A stretch of DNA of 5,573 bases from Kiritimatiellia bacterium (GCA_007126175.1 SLBU01000147.1:1-5573); one strand, 5' to 3'; counted from the stretch's first letter, positions 1-5,404 are shown. Program-made: numbers and translations. The notes: a model not told the origin generated them from the letters alone.

Positions 1-101
1 CCATGGCGCACCAAGGTGTCGCCCATAAAGAAAAGCGTGACGGCAAGAATAGCCAGCAGGCTGGAGCTTGCGATAAGTATACGCTTCAGGATTCTTTTCA
101 T
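1..101 (-). CDS. N-terminus of a membrane-anchored or exported protein (partial)
   Basis: An open frame starts at an ATG at 101-99 and runs off the left edge, giving 33 residues. It begins MKRILKRILIASSSLLAILA and continues VTLFFMGDTLVRH. The layout is a basic N-terminal stretch (K2, R3, K6, R7) followed by an uninterrupted hydrophobic segment at about residues 8-25, as in a signal peptide or a signal anchor. A GAGG Shine-Dalgarno element lies about 4 bases before the ATG, which supports this start; an in-frame GTG directly before it is too close to the element. The short segment after the hydrophobic stretch (GDTLVRHG) loosely recalls the start of AsmA-like envelope proteins, but this is too little sequence to assign a family. 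It points the same way as the small gene at 249-353 but is separated from it by a terminator, so it is probably a separate transcription unit. The start and localisation signal are fairly secure; the function is unknown. Confidence 0.6.
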   Translation of the reverse strand, partial: MKRILKRILIASSSLLAILAVTLFFMGDTLVRH

Positions 102-187
102 CACACCTCGTTGGGTGACACGTGCTCTGTTTGCATAAAACAACCAGCCCACGGCAGTGGTGCGGTGCCCCGATACAGGGTCGCACG

Positions 188-225
188 AAAAAGCGCACAC
201 AGCATGATCATGTTGCCTGTGTGCG
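188..225 (-). terminator. Intrinsic terminator after the lysine-rich small gene
   Basis: A perfect 9-bp inverted repeat pairs CGCACACAG (194-202) with CTGTGTGCG (217-225) around a 14-base loop. Read on the minus strand the stem is followed, after one C, by five T (188-192). It lies 24 bases past the stop codon of the gene at 249-353, the expected place for its terminator. On the plus strand the same stem is followed by only four T after an A, so weaker bidirectional activity is possible. The loop contains the palindrome CATGATCATG. Confidence 0.7.
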
Positions 226-248
226 ATTTTCTGCCTGTTGATGGATTG

Positions 249-353
249 TTATTCCTTGGATTTCTTCTTTTCGGCCTTGGCTTGCCTTTTTTCCTTCATT
301 GTTTTCTGAGGTTTTTTCTTATCATCCTTTTTGGTGTCCATGGATTTTCCCAT
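249..353 (-). CDS. Small lysine-rich protein, 34 residues
   Basis: A complete small gene encodes MGKSMDTKKDDKKKPQKTMK followed by EKRQAKAEKKKSKE, with a TAA stop at 249-251. Translation is strongly supported: AGGAGG (360-365) sits 6 bases before the ATG at 353, and an intrinsic terminator follows the stop. Fifteen of 34 residues are Lys, and the rest are mostly Asp, Glu, Gln and Arg. There is no hydrophobic segment, so it should be a soluble cytoplasmic protein, very basic and probably disordered or a single charged helix. From memory, short proteins with a K(S/T)xKEKR-type core followed by a Lys/Ala/Glu tail occur in many Gram-negative genomes without a known role; whether this is one is inference. 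Nucleic acid or ribosome binding would suit the charge but nothing here proves it. It is divergent from acnA. A second in-frame ATG (341-339) would give a 30-residue product but is farther from the ribosome site. Confidence 0.75.
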   Translation of the reverse strand: MGKSMDTKKDDKKKPQKTMKEKRQAKAEKKKSKE

Positions 354-359
354 AACCAT

Positions 360-365
360 CCTCCT
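360..365 (-). promoter_or_regulatory. Shine-Dalgarno sequence of the small lysine-rich gene
   Basis: The minus strand reads AGGAGG, a full consensus, with a 6-base spacer to the ATG at 353. It decides the start between two in-frame ATG codons and is the main proof that this very short frame is a gene. Confidence 0.8.
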
Positions 366-600
366 GTGGATTTTGATATACCGTACATGGTTGTGACCCG
401 CCACGACCTGTCGGCATCAACTGGGGGCATTCTGCGTACTGCGCAGGCAAAAATCAATAAGGATTCGGGGGGCAGGGCGGAGTCACGAATCGCAGATGAG
501 CCCGTGTGCCGGAAAAAATCTTTTCGATCGCCAAGTTTCGCGTATTGTGGCAAGAGTTTATGCTGTAGATTTGGTATTGCTGCTCGGAGAGAATAATTTG
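366..600. other. Divergent intergenic region between the small gene and acnA
   Basis: No convincing coding frame is seen here. Long open frames cross it on both strands but have no ribosome site and no recognisable protein features. It must hold the promoters of the minus-strand small gene and of acnA. A possible acnA promoter is TTTCGC (536-541), a 17-base spacer, then TATGCT (559-564). The -10 matches consensus at 4 of 6 positions, but the -35 is poor. No clear operator, riboswitch or iron-box palindrome was recognised. Confidence 0.4.
536..564 (+). promoter_or_regulatory. Possible acnA promoter
   Basis: TTTCGC and TATGCT are separated by 17 bases and lie about 50 bases before the acnA start codon. 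The -10-like hexamer shares T, A, T and the final T with TATAAT. The -35-like hexamer shares little with TTGACA. This is a weak candidate offered because spacing and position fit. Confidence 0.2.
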
Positions 601-601
601 G

Positions 602-607
602 AAAGGA
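602..607 (+). promoter_or_regulatory. Ribosome binding site of acnA
   Basis: AAAGGA lies 7 bases before the ATG at 615. It agrees with the start inferred from alignment with known AcnA proteins. Confidence 0.6.
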
Positions 608-614
608 CGGGACG

Positions 615-3305
615 ATGGGCATTGCAGATTGTGTGAAGCGTAAGTTGGAAGTAGGGGATGGCTCGGAGGTGGGGTATTTTTCGTTACCGGCCTTGGCGGA
701 TGCGGGCTATGGCAATGTGGCGCATTTCCCCTTTTGCCTGAAGGTGATTCTGGAGCAGTTGATACGTTTGCAGGGGCACCCGGCCTTTTGCGAGGAACAT
801 GCTGTGGCGTTGGCGCAATGGACGCCGGAGGGGGGCCGCAGAGAGCTGCCTTACATGCCGGCGCGGGTATTGTTGCAGGATTTTACGGGGGTACCATGTG
901 TGGTGGATCTGGCAGCATTGCGCAGTGCGGTGGCACGGGCGGGGGGCGATCCGGCCAGCATCGAGCCGTCCATACCGGTCGATTTGATTGTGGATCATTC
1001 GGTGCAGTTGGATAGTTGTGGCTGCACGGATTCGCTGGAACTGAATCTGGAGCTGGAATTCAAGCGTAACCGGGAACGTTACGAGTTTTTGCGTTGGGGG
1101 CAGAATGCGTTTCGTACGCTGCATGTGTTGCCGCCGGGGCTGGGGATCTGCCACCAGATCAATATGGAATTGTTGGCGACGTGTGTGGTGCGCAGTGGCG
1201 AAGGTGTGGATGCCGTGGCGTATCCCGACACGCTGGTGGGGACGGATTCGCACACGCCGATGATCAACAGTATGGGAATCGTGGGCTGGGGCGTGGGGGG
1301 CATTGAAGCGGAAGCCGCAATGCTGGGGCAACCAATCCCGATACTGACGCCGATTGTGACGGGCGTGCGGCTAACGGGACAGATTGCCGCCGGGGTGACG
1401 CCGACGGATGTGGCGCTGACGATTGTGCATATGTTGCGCGAGCATGGTGTCGTGGGGCATTTTGTGGAGTTTTTTGGTCCCGGGGTGGATGCCCTTTCCT
1501 TGGCAGACCGGGCGCCGCTTTCGAATATGGCCCCGGAGTATGGTGCGACGATGGGGTATTTTCCGGTGGATCATGCAACGCTGGATTATTTACGCATGAC
1601 GGGGCGGAGTGAGGAACACATCGACTTGGTCGAGCGTTATTGCAAGGCGCAGGGTTTGTTTCGCACGGGGACGGAAGAGCTGCTGTATTCACATGTGTTG
1701 GAACTGGATCTAGGGACGGTGGAATCGTCTGTCGCAGGACCGAAACGCCCGCAGGATCGCATTGCGGTGCAGAAGCTGCATACGTCTTTTCGGTCGGATT
1801 TGCGCAAGGCCCCGGAGGCACGTGGGTTTGGGGTTGCCGAGGTCGACCTGCCGCGCAGTGTGACGGTTCCGGGGAAGGGCACGCTTGGGCATGGTTCGGT
1901 GGTGATTGCGTCGATCACGAGTTGTACGAATACGTCGAATCCGACGCTGCTGCTAGGGGCCGGTATTTTGGCAAAGAAAGCGGTAGAGCGAGGTTTACGT
2001 GTGCCGGGCTGGGTGAAGACGAGTTTTGCGCCGGGTTCACAAGTCGCGCAGGATTATTTGCAGAAGAGCGGATTGTTGCCTTATTTGGAGCAGCTTGGAT
2101 TCAACATTGCGGCCTATGGTTGTGCGACCTGCATCGGGAACAGCGGTCCGTTGGCGGACGACATCGATGCGGCTGTGCGTGCGGAGGATCTGGTGGTGGC
2201 CGCGGTACTGAGTGGAAACCGCAATTTCGAGGGGCGGATTCATCCGCTGACGCAGGCCAATTATTTATGTTCGCCGCCTTTGGTGGTGGCGTTGGCGTTG
2301 GCGGGGCGTGTCGATGAGGATTTGGTTGGGGCGCCGTTGGGAACCGATGCCGATGGAGAGCCGGTGATGCTCGCGGATCTTTGGCCGTCGAGCGAAGAGA
2401 TTGCTGGTTATATGGCGTTGGCGGCAGACCCGGCCTTGTACCGGGCGCGCTATGCAGACGTTGAAAATGCGGTGCCGGTCTGGAATGCGTTGCCGTCTGA
2501 GGGTGGGGCTGTGTATGCATGGAATACAACCTCGACGTATATCCAAGAGCCGCCTTGGGTGGCGGATACGCCTGCCGTGCCGGCGACGCTGGCCGATATC
2601 CGCGGGGCCCGTGTGCTGGGGTATTTTGGCGATTTTGTGACGACCGACCACATTTCGCCTGCCGGTGCGATCAAGGCGGATAGTCCGGCGGGGCTGTATT
2701 TACAGGAGCATGGAGTGCGTGTTGCGCAGTTCAATTCGTATGGTTCGCGGCGCGGCAATCATGAAGTGATGCTGCGGGGTACCTTTGCGAACATCCGGTT
2801 GCGGAACAAGTTGGTTACGCAAACCGGGGGGTACACGCGGCTGTGGACGGATGGAAGCGAGCATTCGATCTATGATGCTGCGATGCGCTATGCCGAAGCG
2901 GGCATTCCATTAGTGGTGCTGGCGGGCAAGATGTATGGTGCCGGATCCTCGCGCGATTGGGCGGCCAAGGGAACGTCGTTACTGGGGGTACGGGCAGTGA
3001 TTGCCGAGAGTTACGAACGGATTCACCGCAGCAATCTCGTGGAGATGGGCGTGCTGCCGCTGGAATTTGTGGATGGACAGACGGCGGAGAGCCTTGGTTT
3101 GACCGGAGCGGAAACGTTTTCCATTGCTGGGCTTAACGAGGGGCTCGCCCCTGGTAAGCGTTTGGCGGTGACGGCGGCCAGCGAGCAAGGAGAGATTGGC
3201 TTCGAGGTTTTGTGTCGGATCGATTCGCCGATCGAGGTCGCGTATTACCGTCATGGTGGGATTTTGCCGTATGTTTTGCGGGAGGCGCTGGTAGCCTGTC
3301 AGTAG
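615..3305 (+). CDS. acnA: Aconitate hydratase, AcnA/IRP1 type
   Basis: This complete 896-residue enzyme interconverts citrate and isocitrate through cis-aconitate in the cytoplasmic TCA or glyoxylate cycle; E. coli AcnA has 891 residues. The three [4Fe-4S] ligands are visible: C437 in SCTNTSNP, then C503 and C506 in YGCATCIGNSGPL. Other hallmark blocks include QDFTGVP and DHSVQLD near the N-terminus, YPDTLVGTDSHT (ending near residue 214), GWGVGGIEAEAAMLGQP and AGPKRPQDR. In the C-terminal swivel domain, GSRRGNHEVMLRGTFANIR (about 710-728) and GAGSSRDWAAKG (775-786) carry substrate-binding serine and arginines. AAAGGA (602-607) lies 7 bases before the ATG, and the N-terminus aligns with AcnA, supporting this start. 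The gene appears to stand alone, convergent with the downstream transposase. A CGC pair (C135, C137) in a loop just after DHSVQLD is absent from E. coli AcnA. The architecture separates it from AcnB. The assignment is secure. Confidence 0.97.
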   Translation: MGIADCVKRKLEVGDGSEVGYFSLPALADAGYGNVAHFPFCLKVILEQLIRLQGHPAFCEEHAVALAQWTPEGGRRELPYMPARVLLQDFTGVPCVVDLAALRSAVARAGGDPASIEPSIPVDLIVDHSVQLDSCGCTDSLELNLELEFKRNRERYEFLRWGQNAFRTLHVLPPGLGICHQINMELLATCVVRSGEGVDAVAYPDTLVGTDSHTPMINSMGIVGWGVGGIEAEAAMLGQPIPILTPIVTGVRLTGQIAAGVTPTDVALTIVHMLREHGVVGHFVEFFGPGVDALSLADRAPLSNMAPEYGATMGYFPVDHATLDYLRMTGRSEEHIDLVERYCKAQGLFRTGTEELLYSHVLELDLGTVESSVAGPKRPQDRIAVQKLHTSFRSDLRKAPEARGFGVAEVDLPRSVTVPGKGTLGHGSVVIASITSCTNTSNPTLLLGAGILAKKAVERGLRVPGWVKTSFAPGSQVAQDYLQKSGLLPYLEQLGFNIAAYGCATCIGNSGPLADDIDAAVRAEDLVVAAVLSGNRNFEGRIHPLTQANYLCSPPLVVALALAGRVDEDLVGAPLGTDADGEPVMLADLWPSSEEIAGYMALAADPALYRARYADVENAVPVWNALPSEGGAVYAWNTTSTYIQEPPWVADTPAVPATLADIRGARVLGYFGDFVTTDHISPAGAIKADSPAGLYLQEHGVRVAQFNSYGSRRGNHEVMLRGTFANIRLRNKLVTQTGGYTRLWTDGSEHSIYDAAMRYAEAGIPLVVLAGKMYGAGSSRDWAAKGTSLLGVRAVIAESYERIHRSNLVEMGVLPLEFVDGQTAESLGLTGAETFSIAGLNEGLAPGKRLAVTAASEQGEIGFEVLCRIDSPIEVAYYRHGGILPYVLREALVACQ

Positions 3306-3398
3306 CGTGGGGATTGGCGGGAACAAGGCCGGGATTCACGATCACCCATCGTACGGCCAACCACGGAGCCGATGGCGTGCTTTTTGCCTCAAGCAAAA

Positions 3399-3574
3399 TG
3401 TCGGAAGGGGACTGTCGAAGGGGACAGACAATTTGTGTCGGAAGGGGACAGACAATTTGTGTCGGAAGTGTCGGAAGGTGTCGGAAGGGGACAGACAATT
3501 TGAGAGGCGTCAACGTGTTTTGTGTCGGAATGTCGGAAGGGGACAGACAATTTGAGAGGCGTCAACGTGTTTTG
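3399..3574 (+). repeat. Cluster of direct repeats, unit TGTCGGAAGGGGACAGACAA + TTTG
   Basis: The 24-base unit occurs as a truncated copy (3399-3412), a copy lacking one G (3413-3435), and three full copies at 3436-3459, 3479-3502 and 3531-3554. The last two share a further 20 bases (AGAGGCGTCAACGTGTTTTG), making two exact 44-bp repeats at 3479-3522 and 3531-3574. Fragments of the unit's first bases (TGTCGGAAG, TGTCGGAAGG, TGTCGGAA) fill the gaps at 3460-3468, 3469-3478 and 3523-3530. Start-to-start distances are 23, 43 and 52 bases, so the array is irregular. Each unit contains TGTC...GACA, able to form a very small hairpin. The array begins 94 bp after the acnA stop and lies beyond the 3' end of the minus-strand RAYT. 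A related motif lies inverted on the transposase's other side, so these are probably the REP-like recognition repeats of the RAYT; that link is inference. Confidence 0.85.
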
Positions 3575-3759
3575 TGGCTGACGGAGACGTTATGGTTGCC
3601 TTGCATGCTGGTAGAGTTACAGTAAGGGCGGTGCGTGCAGGGTCAAGGGCTGTTTTGCAGTCGGGCGCGTGTGTGAAAGGTGCCCGCGTTTTGTTGATTG
3701 GGCAGACCCCGGCGTTCACTGGCGCGGCTGACCAGCGGCTCGGATGTTTGTACGGCAGG
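3575..3759. other. Stretch between the repeat cluster and the RAYT, possible gene remnant
   Basis: This stretch holds no convincing gene. A plus-strand frame from a GTG at 3574 to a TGA at 3772-3774 would give 66 residues and looks protein-like in its middle (GRVTVRAVRAGSRAVLQSG, then ARVLLIGQTPAFTG). However, it starts on the last base of the repeat array, has no ribosome site and uses AGA, AGG, ACA, GTA and TCA codons unlike acnA. It could be a relic of a gene cut by the repeats, or chance. A hairpin with arms CGGGC (3662-3666) and GCCCG (3682-3686), followed by CGTTTTG, is a weak plus-strand terminator candidate. Confidence 0.25.
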
Positions 3760-4764
3760 TTAGCACACGACTGATGGTGCTATGGGGGCGAGTTGGAGAC
3801 GGCGGGCCGCGAACAGGCCTTTCCACTGCGCGGCGCGCATCGTTATGGCTCCCGTGTGGCGTTTTACCCCGAAGTTACCCCGGCAGCGATGAAATGCTTC
3901 GTCCACAAATACACGCGAACCCAGAATCATGCCGTCGGAGAAGTAACGCACGCGGCAATGCAGTGCCTCGCGCATGGTTAACCTTCCGCCATTTGCAAGC
4001 ACCTCCTGTACTCGCTCGGCATCAATTCCGCCACGATTGCGTTCGGTTTCCTTAACGCCACGCTGATATAGCAAGTGCCGGTAATGTTTTCCCAGCCGCT
4101 CCCAGGTTTCCATTTTTCCATCGGGTGATTGCATCACGCGGATAAGCCCTTTGCGGGCAATATCTACACCAGCAATTGCCTCGCCATAGCCACAGAAACG
4201 ATAATCCTGCGGATCTGACACAATGCCCGCGCGCACGGCATTGAGGTCGATATAGGAGGCCAGCGTCCACAGTGCCCTGCGCGAACCTTCGAACAACACG
4301 CTTTTGAAGCGCGACTCCCAGAGCGTTCCTTGTCGGTCATGGCGACGGTTGTAGGACATCGTAAAGCGTTGTTTGAGCGTTTTGACGAACTCCGAGAGAC
4401 TATACATCCGCCGCGTATAGCGTGCCTTTAGCGCGTCGGCCTCTGCATCCCTGCCATTCGATCGTAAATCGGCCAGTTCGGTAGCAACTTGAGCCACTGC
4501 AGCGCTCTCATACAGATAGTGCAATCGCCTTATCAGTTCTTTGTCGGTTACCAATTCAGGTTCGGGAACGCGCAGACAGATGTGCCAGTGGTTTGAGAGG
4601 CAGGCCCACGTCAACACCTGGCATCCCGAAAATGCCTCTACGGCACGCATGATGCGGCGGAAACGCTCCTTTTCAGCGTCATCGAGAATGAGCCTCCGGT
4701 CTACGATCCGGCTCAATATGTGGTAAAACGCCTCTCCCTCTCCAAGAATGCGGGCAACACGCAT
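3760..4764 (-). CDS. REP-associated tyrosine transposase (RAYT, Y1/HUH superfamily) with a C-terminal extension
   Basis: This 334-residue protein belongs to the Y1 transposase (IS200-like) superfamily, enzymes that cut and join single-stranded DNA through a tyrosine. The N-terminus (FYHILSRIVDRRLILDD, residues 13-29) is the usual RAYT opening. The HUH motif is NHWHICL with H59 and H61. The catalytic tyrosine is probably Y138 in RFTMSYNRRHDRQGTLWESR, and YIDLNAVRAGIVSDPQDYR (171-189) is the typical block after it. About 50 residues separate the HUH motif from the tyrosine helix, a long insertion. Residues 240-334 form an extension with RVRYFSDGMILGSRVFV (271-287), making it twice the length of E. 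coli TnpA-REP (165 residues). AGGAG (4773-4777) lies 8 bases before the ATG. In known systems RAYTs act on REP palindromes in trans and often stand as single domesticated genes. Here related GGGGACA motifs flank the gene in inverted orientation. The frame is intact with all catalytic residues. Family assignment is strong; activity is unproven. Confidence 0.92.
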   Translation of the reverse strand: MRVARILGEGEAFYHILSRIVDRRLILDDAEKERFRRIMRAVEAFSGCQVLTWACLSNHWHICLRVPEPELVTDKELIRRLHYLYESAAVAQVATELADLRSNGRDAEADALKARYTRRMYSLSEFVKTLKQRFTMSYNRRHDRQGTLWESRFKSVLFEGSRRALWTLASYIDLNAVRAGIVSDPQDYRFCGYGEAIAGVDIARKGLIRVMQSPDGKMETWERLGKHYRHLLYQRGVKETERNRGGIDAERVQEVLANGGRLTMREALHCRVRYFSDGMILGSRVFVDEAFHRCRGNFGVKRHTGAITMRAAQWKGLFAARRLQLAPIAPSVVC

Positions 4765-4772
4765 GTCAATAT

Positions 4773-4777
4773 CTCCT
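4773..4777 (-). promoter_or_regulatory. Ribosome binding site of the RAYT gene
   Basis: The minus strand reads AGGAG, 8 bases before the ATG at 4764. Just upstream, GGGGTC occurs twice in the same orientation (4797-4802 and 4788-4793, 9-base period), which may be part of the transposase's own control or recognition region. Confidence 0.6.
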
Positions 4778-4850
4778 GTTTATCAGGGACCCCAATGACC
4801 CCTACATATACAAGAAGGAATGAGCAGCAAAGATTTCCAGAAAAAACTTT

Positions 4851-4873
4851 CTCAGATAGTGTGTCCCCTTTCC
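4851..4873 (-). repeat. Inverted counterpart of the repeat unit upstream of the RAYT
   Basis: The minus strand reads GGAAAGGGGACACACTATCT followed by GAG. Aligned with GGAAGGGGACAGACAATTTG of the cluster at 3399-3574, it differs by one inserted A and three substitutions. Because the cluster is on the plus strand and this copy is on the minus strand, the two bracket the RAYT as imperfect inverted ends about 1.3 kb apart. It lies 87 bases upstream of the RAYT start and directly after the decayed gene at 4902-5084, so it may mark the right edge of the element. Confidence 0.5.
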
Positions 4874-4901
4874 CCTTGAAGTCGACGCTGATCCATTGCG
4901 G

Positions 4902-5084
4902 CTACGGCGCGTCGAATTCCTCGACGGCATAGAACCGGCGCGGGTCTTCCTGCGGCACGTGTATGACGTTGGCGGGCGGCGTTGGATCGATGTCGCCTTG
5001 AAGCAACGCCCAGGTAGGGATGGCCCCGCTGAGGTCGGTGCTGGTGCGGATGTTGTAGCGTTTGTCCGGCTTGCTTGATACCCA
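4902..5084 (-). pseudogene. C-terminal remnant of a secreted or cell-surface type protein
   Basis: A minus-strand frame opens right after two consecutive stops (TGA TAA, 5090-5085) and runs 60 residues to a TAG at 4904-4902. It has no start codon. The peptide includes PDKRYNIRTSTDLSGAIPTW, then ALLQGDIDPTPPANVIHVPQ and EDPRRFYAVEEFDAP. It is rich in codons ending in G or C. From memory, this looks like the last beta-sandwich-like segment of large secreted proteins of Verrucomicrobiota/Kiritimatiellota-type bacteria, which often have 'Y.I.TSTDL' followed by a terminal 'RFYRV.E'; that attribution is not proven. The two other frames of this strand are also open but give low-complexity, Arg/Ser/His-rich peptides, as shadows of a real frame do. 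The rest of the gene is missing: 5085-5250 shows no matching upstream part. The insertion of the RAYT element next to its end, or an earlier rearrangement, could have left it. Confidence 0.55.
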
Positions 5085-5250
5085 TTATCACGCCATCTTC
5101 CAGACTCCGGACGCGAACTTGAGTAGAGCTTGACATCCATCCCCGATTTTGCTACACACGCACCATGACAGCAAAACGGTCAGCCATCTCGGACATCTCG
5201 GATCAGCAAAAGCGGCCCCTCACCGGGAACCGCCTGAAAGGAAATTTATG
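5085..5250. other. Non-coding stretch with small direct repeats
   Basis: No gene is supported here. CATCTCGGA is repeated twice in tandem (5185-5202), and CAGCAAAA recurs at about 5169 and 5204. The stretch joins the gene relic on its left to the hairpin-rich region on its right and may itself be rearrangement debris. Confidence 0.35.
5208..5233 (-). terminator. Possible minus-strand terminator
   Basis: On the minus strand GCGG (5233-5230) pairs with CCGC (5215-5212), with an inner CCC/GGG after a small bulge, a short loop, and then TTTT (5211-5208). It lies downstream of the larger hairpin at 5251-5321, so it would act as a second, back-up terminator for the gene entering from the right edge. 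Confidence 0.4.
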
Positions 5251-5321
5251 AAAAAAAAGGGTCTTCCGCAAAATCTGTGGGCGGATTTTACCTCTTATGA
5301 TACCCTGAACAGACCCTTTTT
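5251..5321 (-). terminator. Long hairpin ending in eight T: terminator, or the end of an insertion sequence
   Basis: A perfect 11-bp inverted repeat pairs AAAAAGGGTCT (5254-5264) with AGACCCTTTTT (5311-5321). Inside lies a second hairpin, AAAATC (5270-5275) with GATTTT (5284-5289), or alternatively CCGC (5266-5269) with GCGG (5281-5284). Read on the minus strand, AGACCC is followed by eight T (5258-5251), as in an intrinsic terminator about 85 bases after the stop codon at 5405. The 46-base interior is unusually long for a terminator. An alternative reading is a mobile element end: on the plus strand GGGTCTTCCGC starts exactly after A8, and from memory this resembles ISL3-family terminal repeats. 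The two readings do not exclude each other. Confidence 0.45.
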
Positions 5322-5356
5322 CCGGATCGGAGGAAGCAGGTCGGTTAAGGGTATCC
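5299..5356. repeat. Imperfect inverted repeat overlapping the terminator-like hairpin
   Basis: GATACCCTGAACAGACC (5299-5315) and GGTCGGTTAAGGGTATC (5340-5356) are complementary at 15 of 17 positions, around a 24-base interval. The left arm shares AGACC (5311-5315) with the right arm of the 5254-5321 hairpin, so the two structures cannot form at once. To the right, CGGTTAAG recurs (5342-5349 and 5369-5376), with a diverged copy CGTTTAAG (5381-5388). Confidence 0.6.
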
Positions 5357-5404
5357 GAGTAAGGGTGGCGGTTAAGTGTGCGTTTAAGAGTTAGATTACG
5401 TGTA

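Noticed and set aside
3..596. Long plus-strand open frame of 197 codons before acnA
   Set aside because: It lacks a ribosome site, its composition changes along its length, and it runs antisense over the well-supported small gene, its terminator and the membrane-protein start.
296..622. Minus-strand open frame of 108 codons overlapping the acnA start
   Set aside because: It overlaps the small lysine-rich gene in another frame, covers the acnA ribosome site, and has no ribosome site or recognisable protein features.
2505..2514. Near match to the Neisseria DNA uptake sequence GCCGTCTGAA
   Set aside because: It has one mismatch, occurs once, and lies inside the acnA coding sequence; chance is the simplest explanation.
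684..2651. Many long open frames inside acnA, on both strands
   Set aside because: They are shadows of the G/C-rich acnA frame; their products are low-complexity (Arg-, Pro- or Gly-rich) and the acnA frame matches a known family throughout.
3399..3574. CRISPR array
   Set aside because: Repeats are irregularly spaced, the intervals are pieces of the repeat itself and not unique spacers, and no cas gene is nearby.
3212..3625. Plus-strand frames of 137 and 82 codons through the repeat array
   Set aside because: Their products simply translate the DNA repeat (recurring 'RGQTICVG' or 'KGTDNL'), and the longer one begins inside the end of acnA without a ribosome site.
4802..5140. Minus-strand frames of 112 and 94 codons right of the RAYT
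   Set aside because: They are the alternative frames of the 4902-5084 relic, with Arg/Ser/His-rich low-complexity products. The longer one also crosses the putative element end.
5149..5394. Plus-strand frame, or its shorter version from the ATG at 5248 (48 residues, MKKKGLPQNL...)
   Set aside because: AAGGAA before the ATG at 5248 is tempting, but the frame lies entirely over the inverted repeats and their A-run, and the peptide has no recognisable features.
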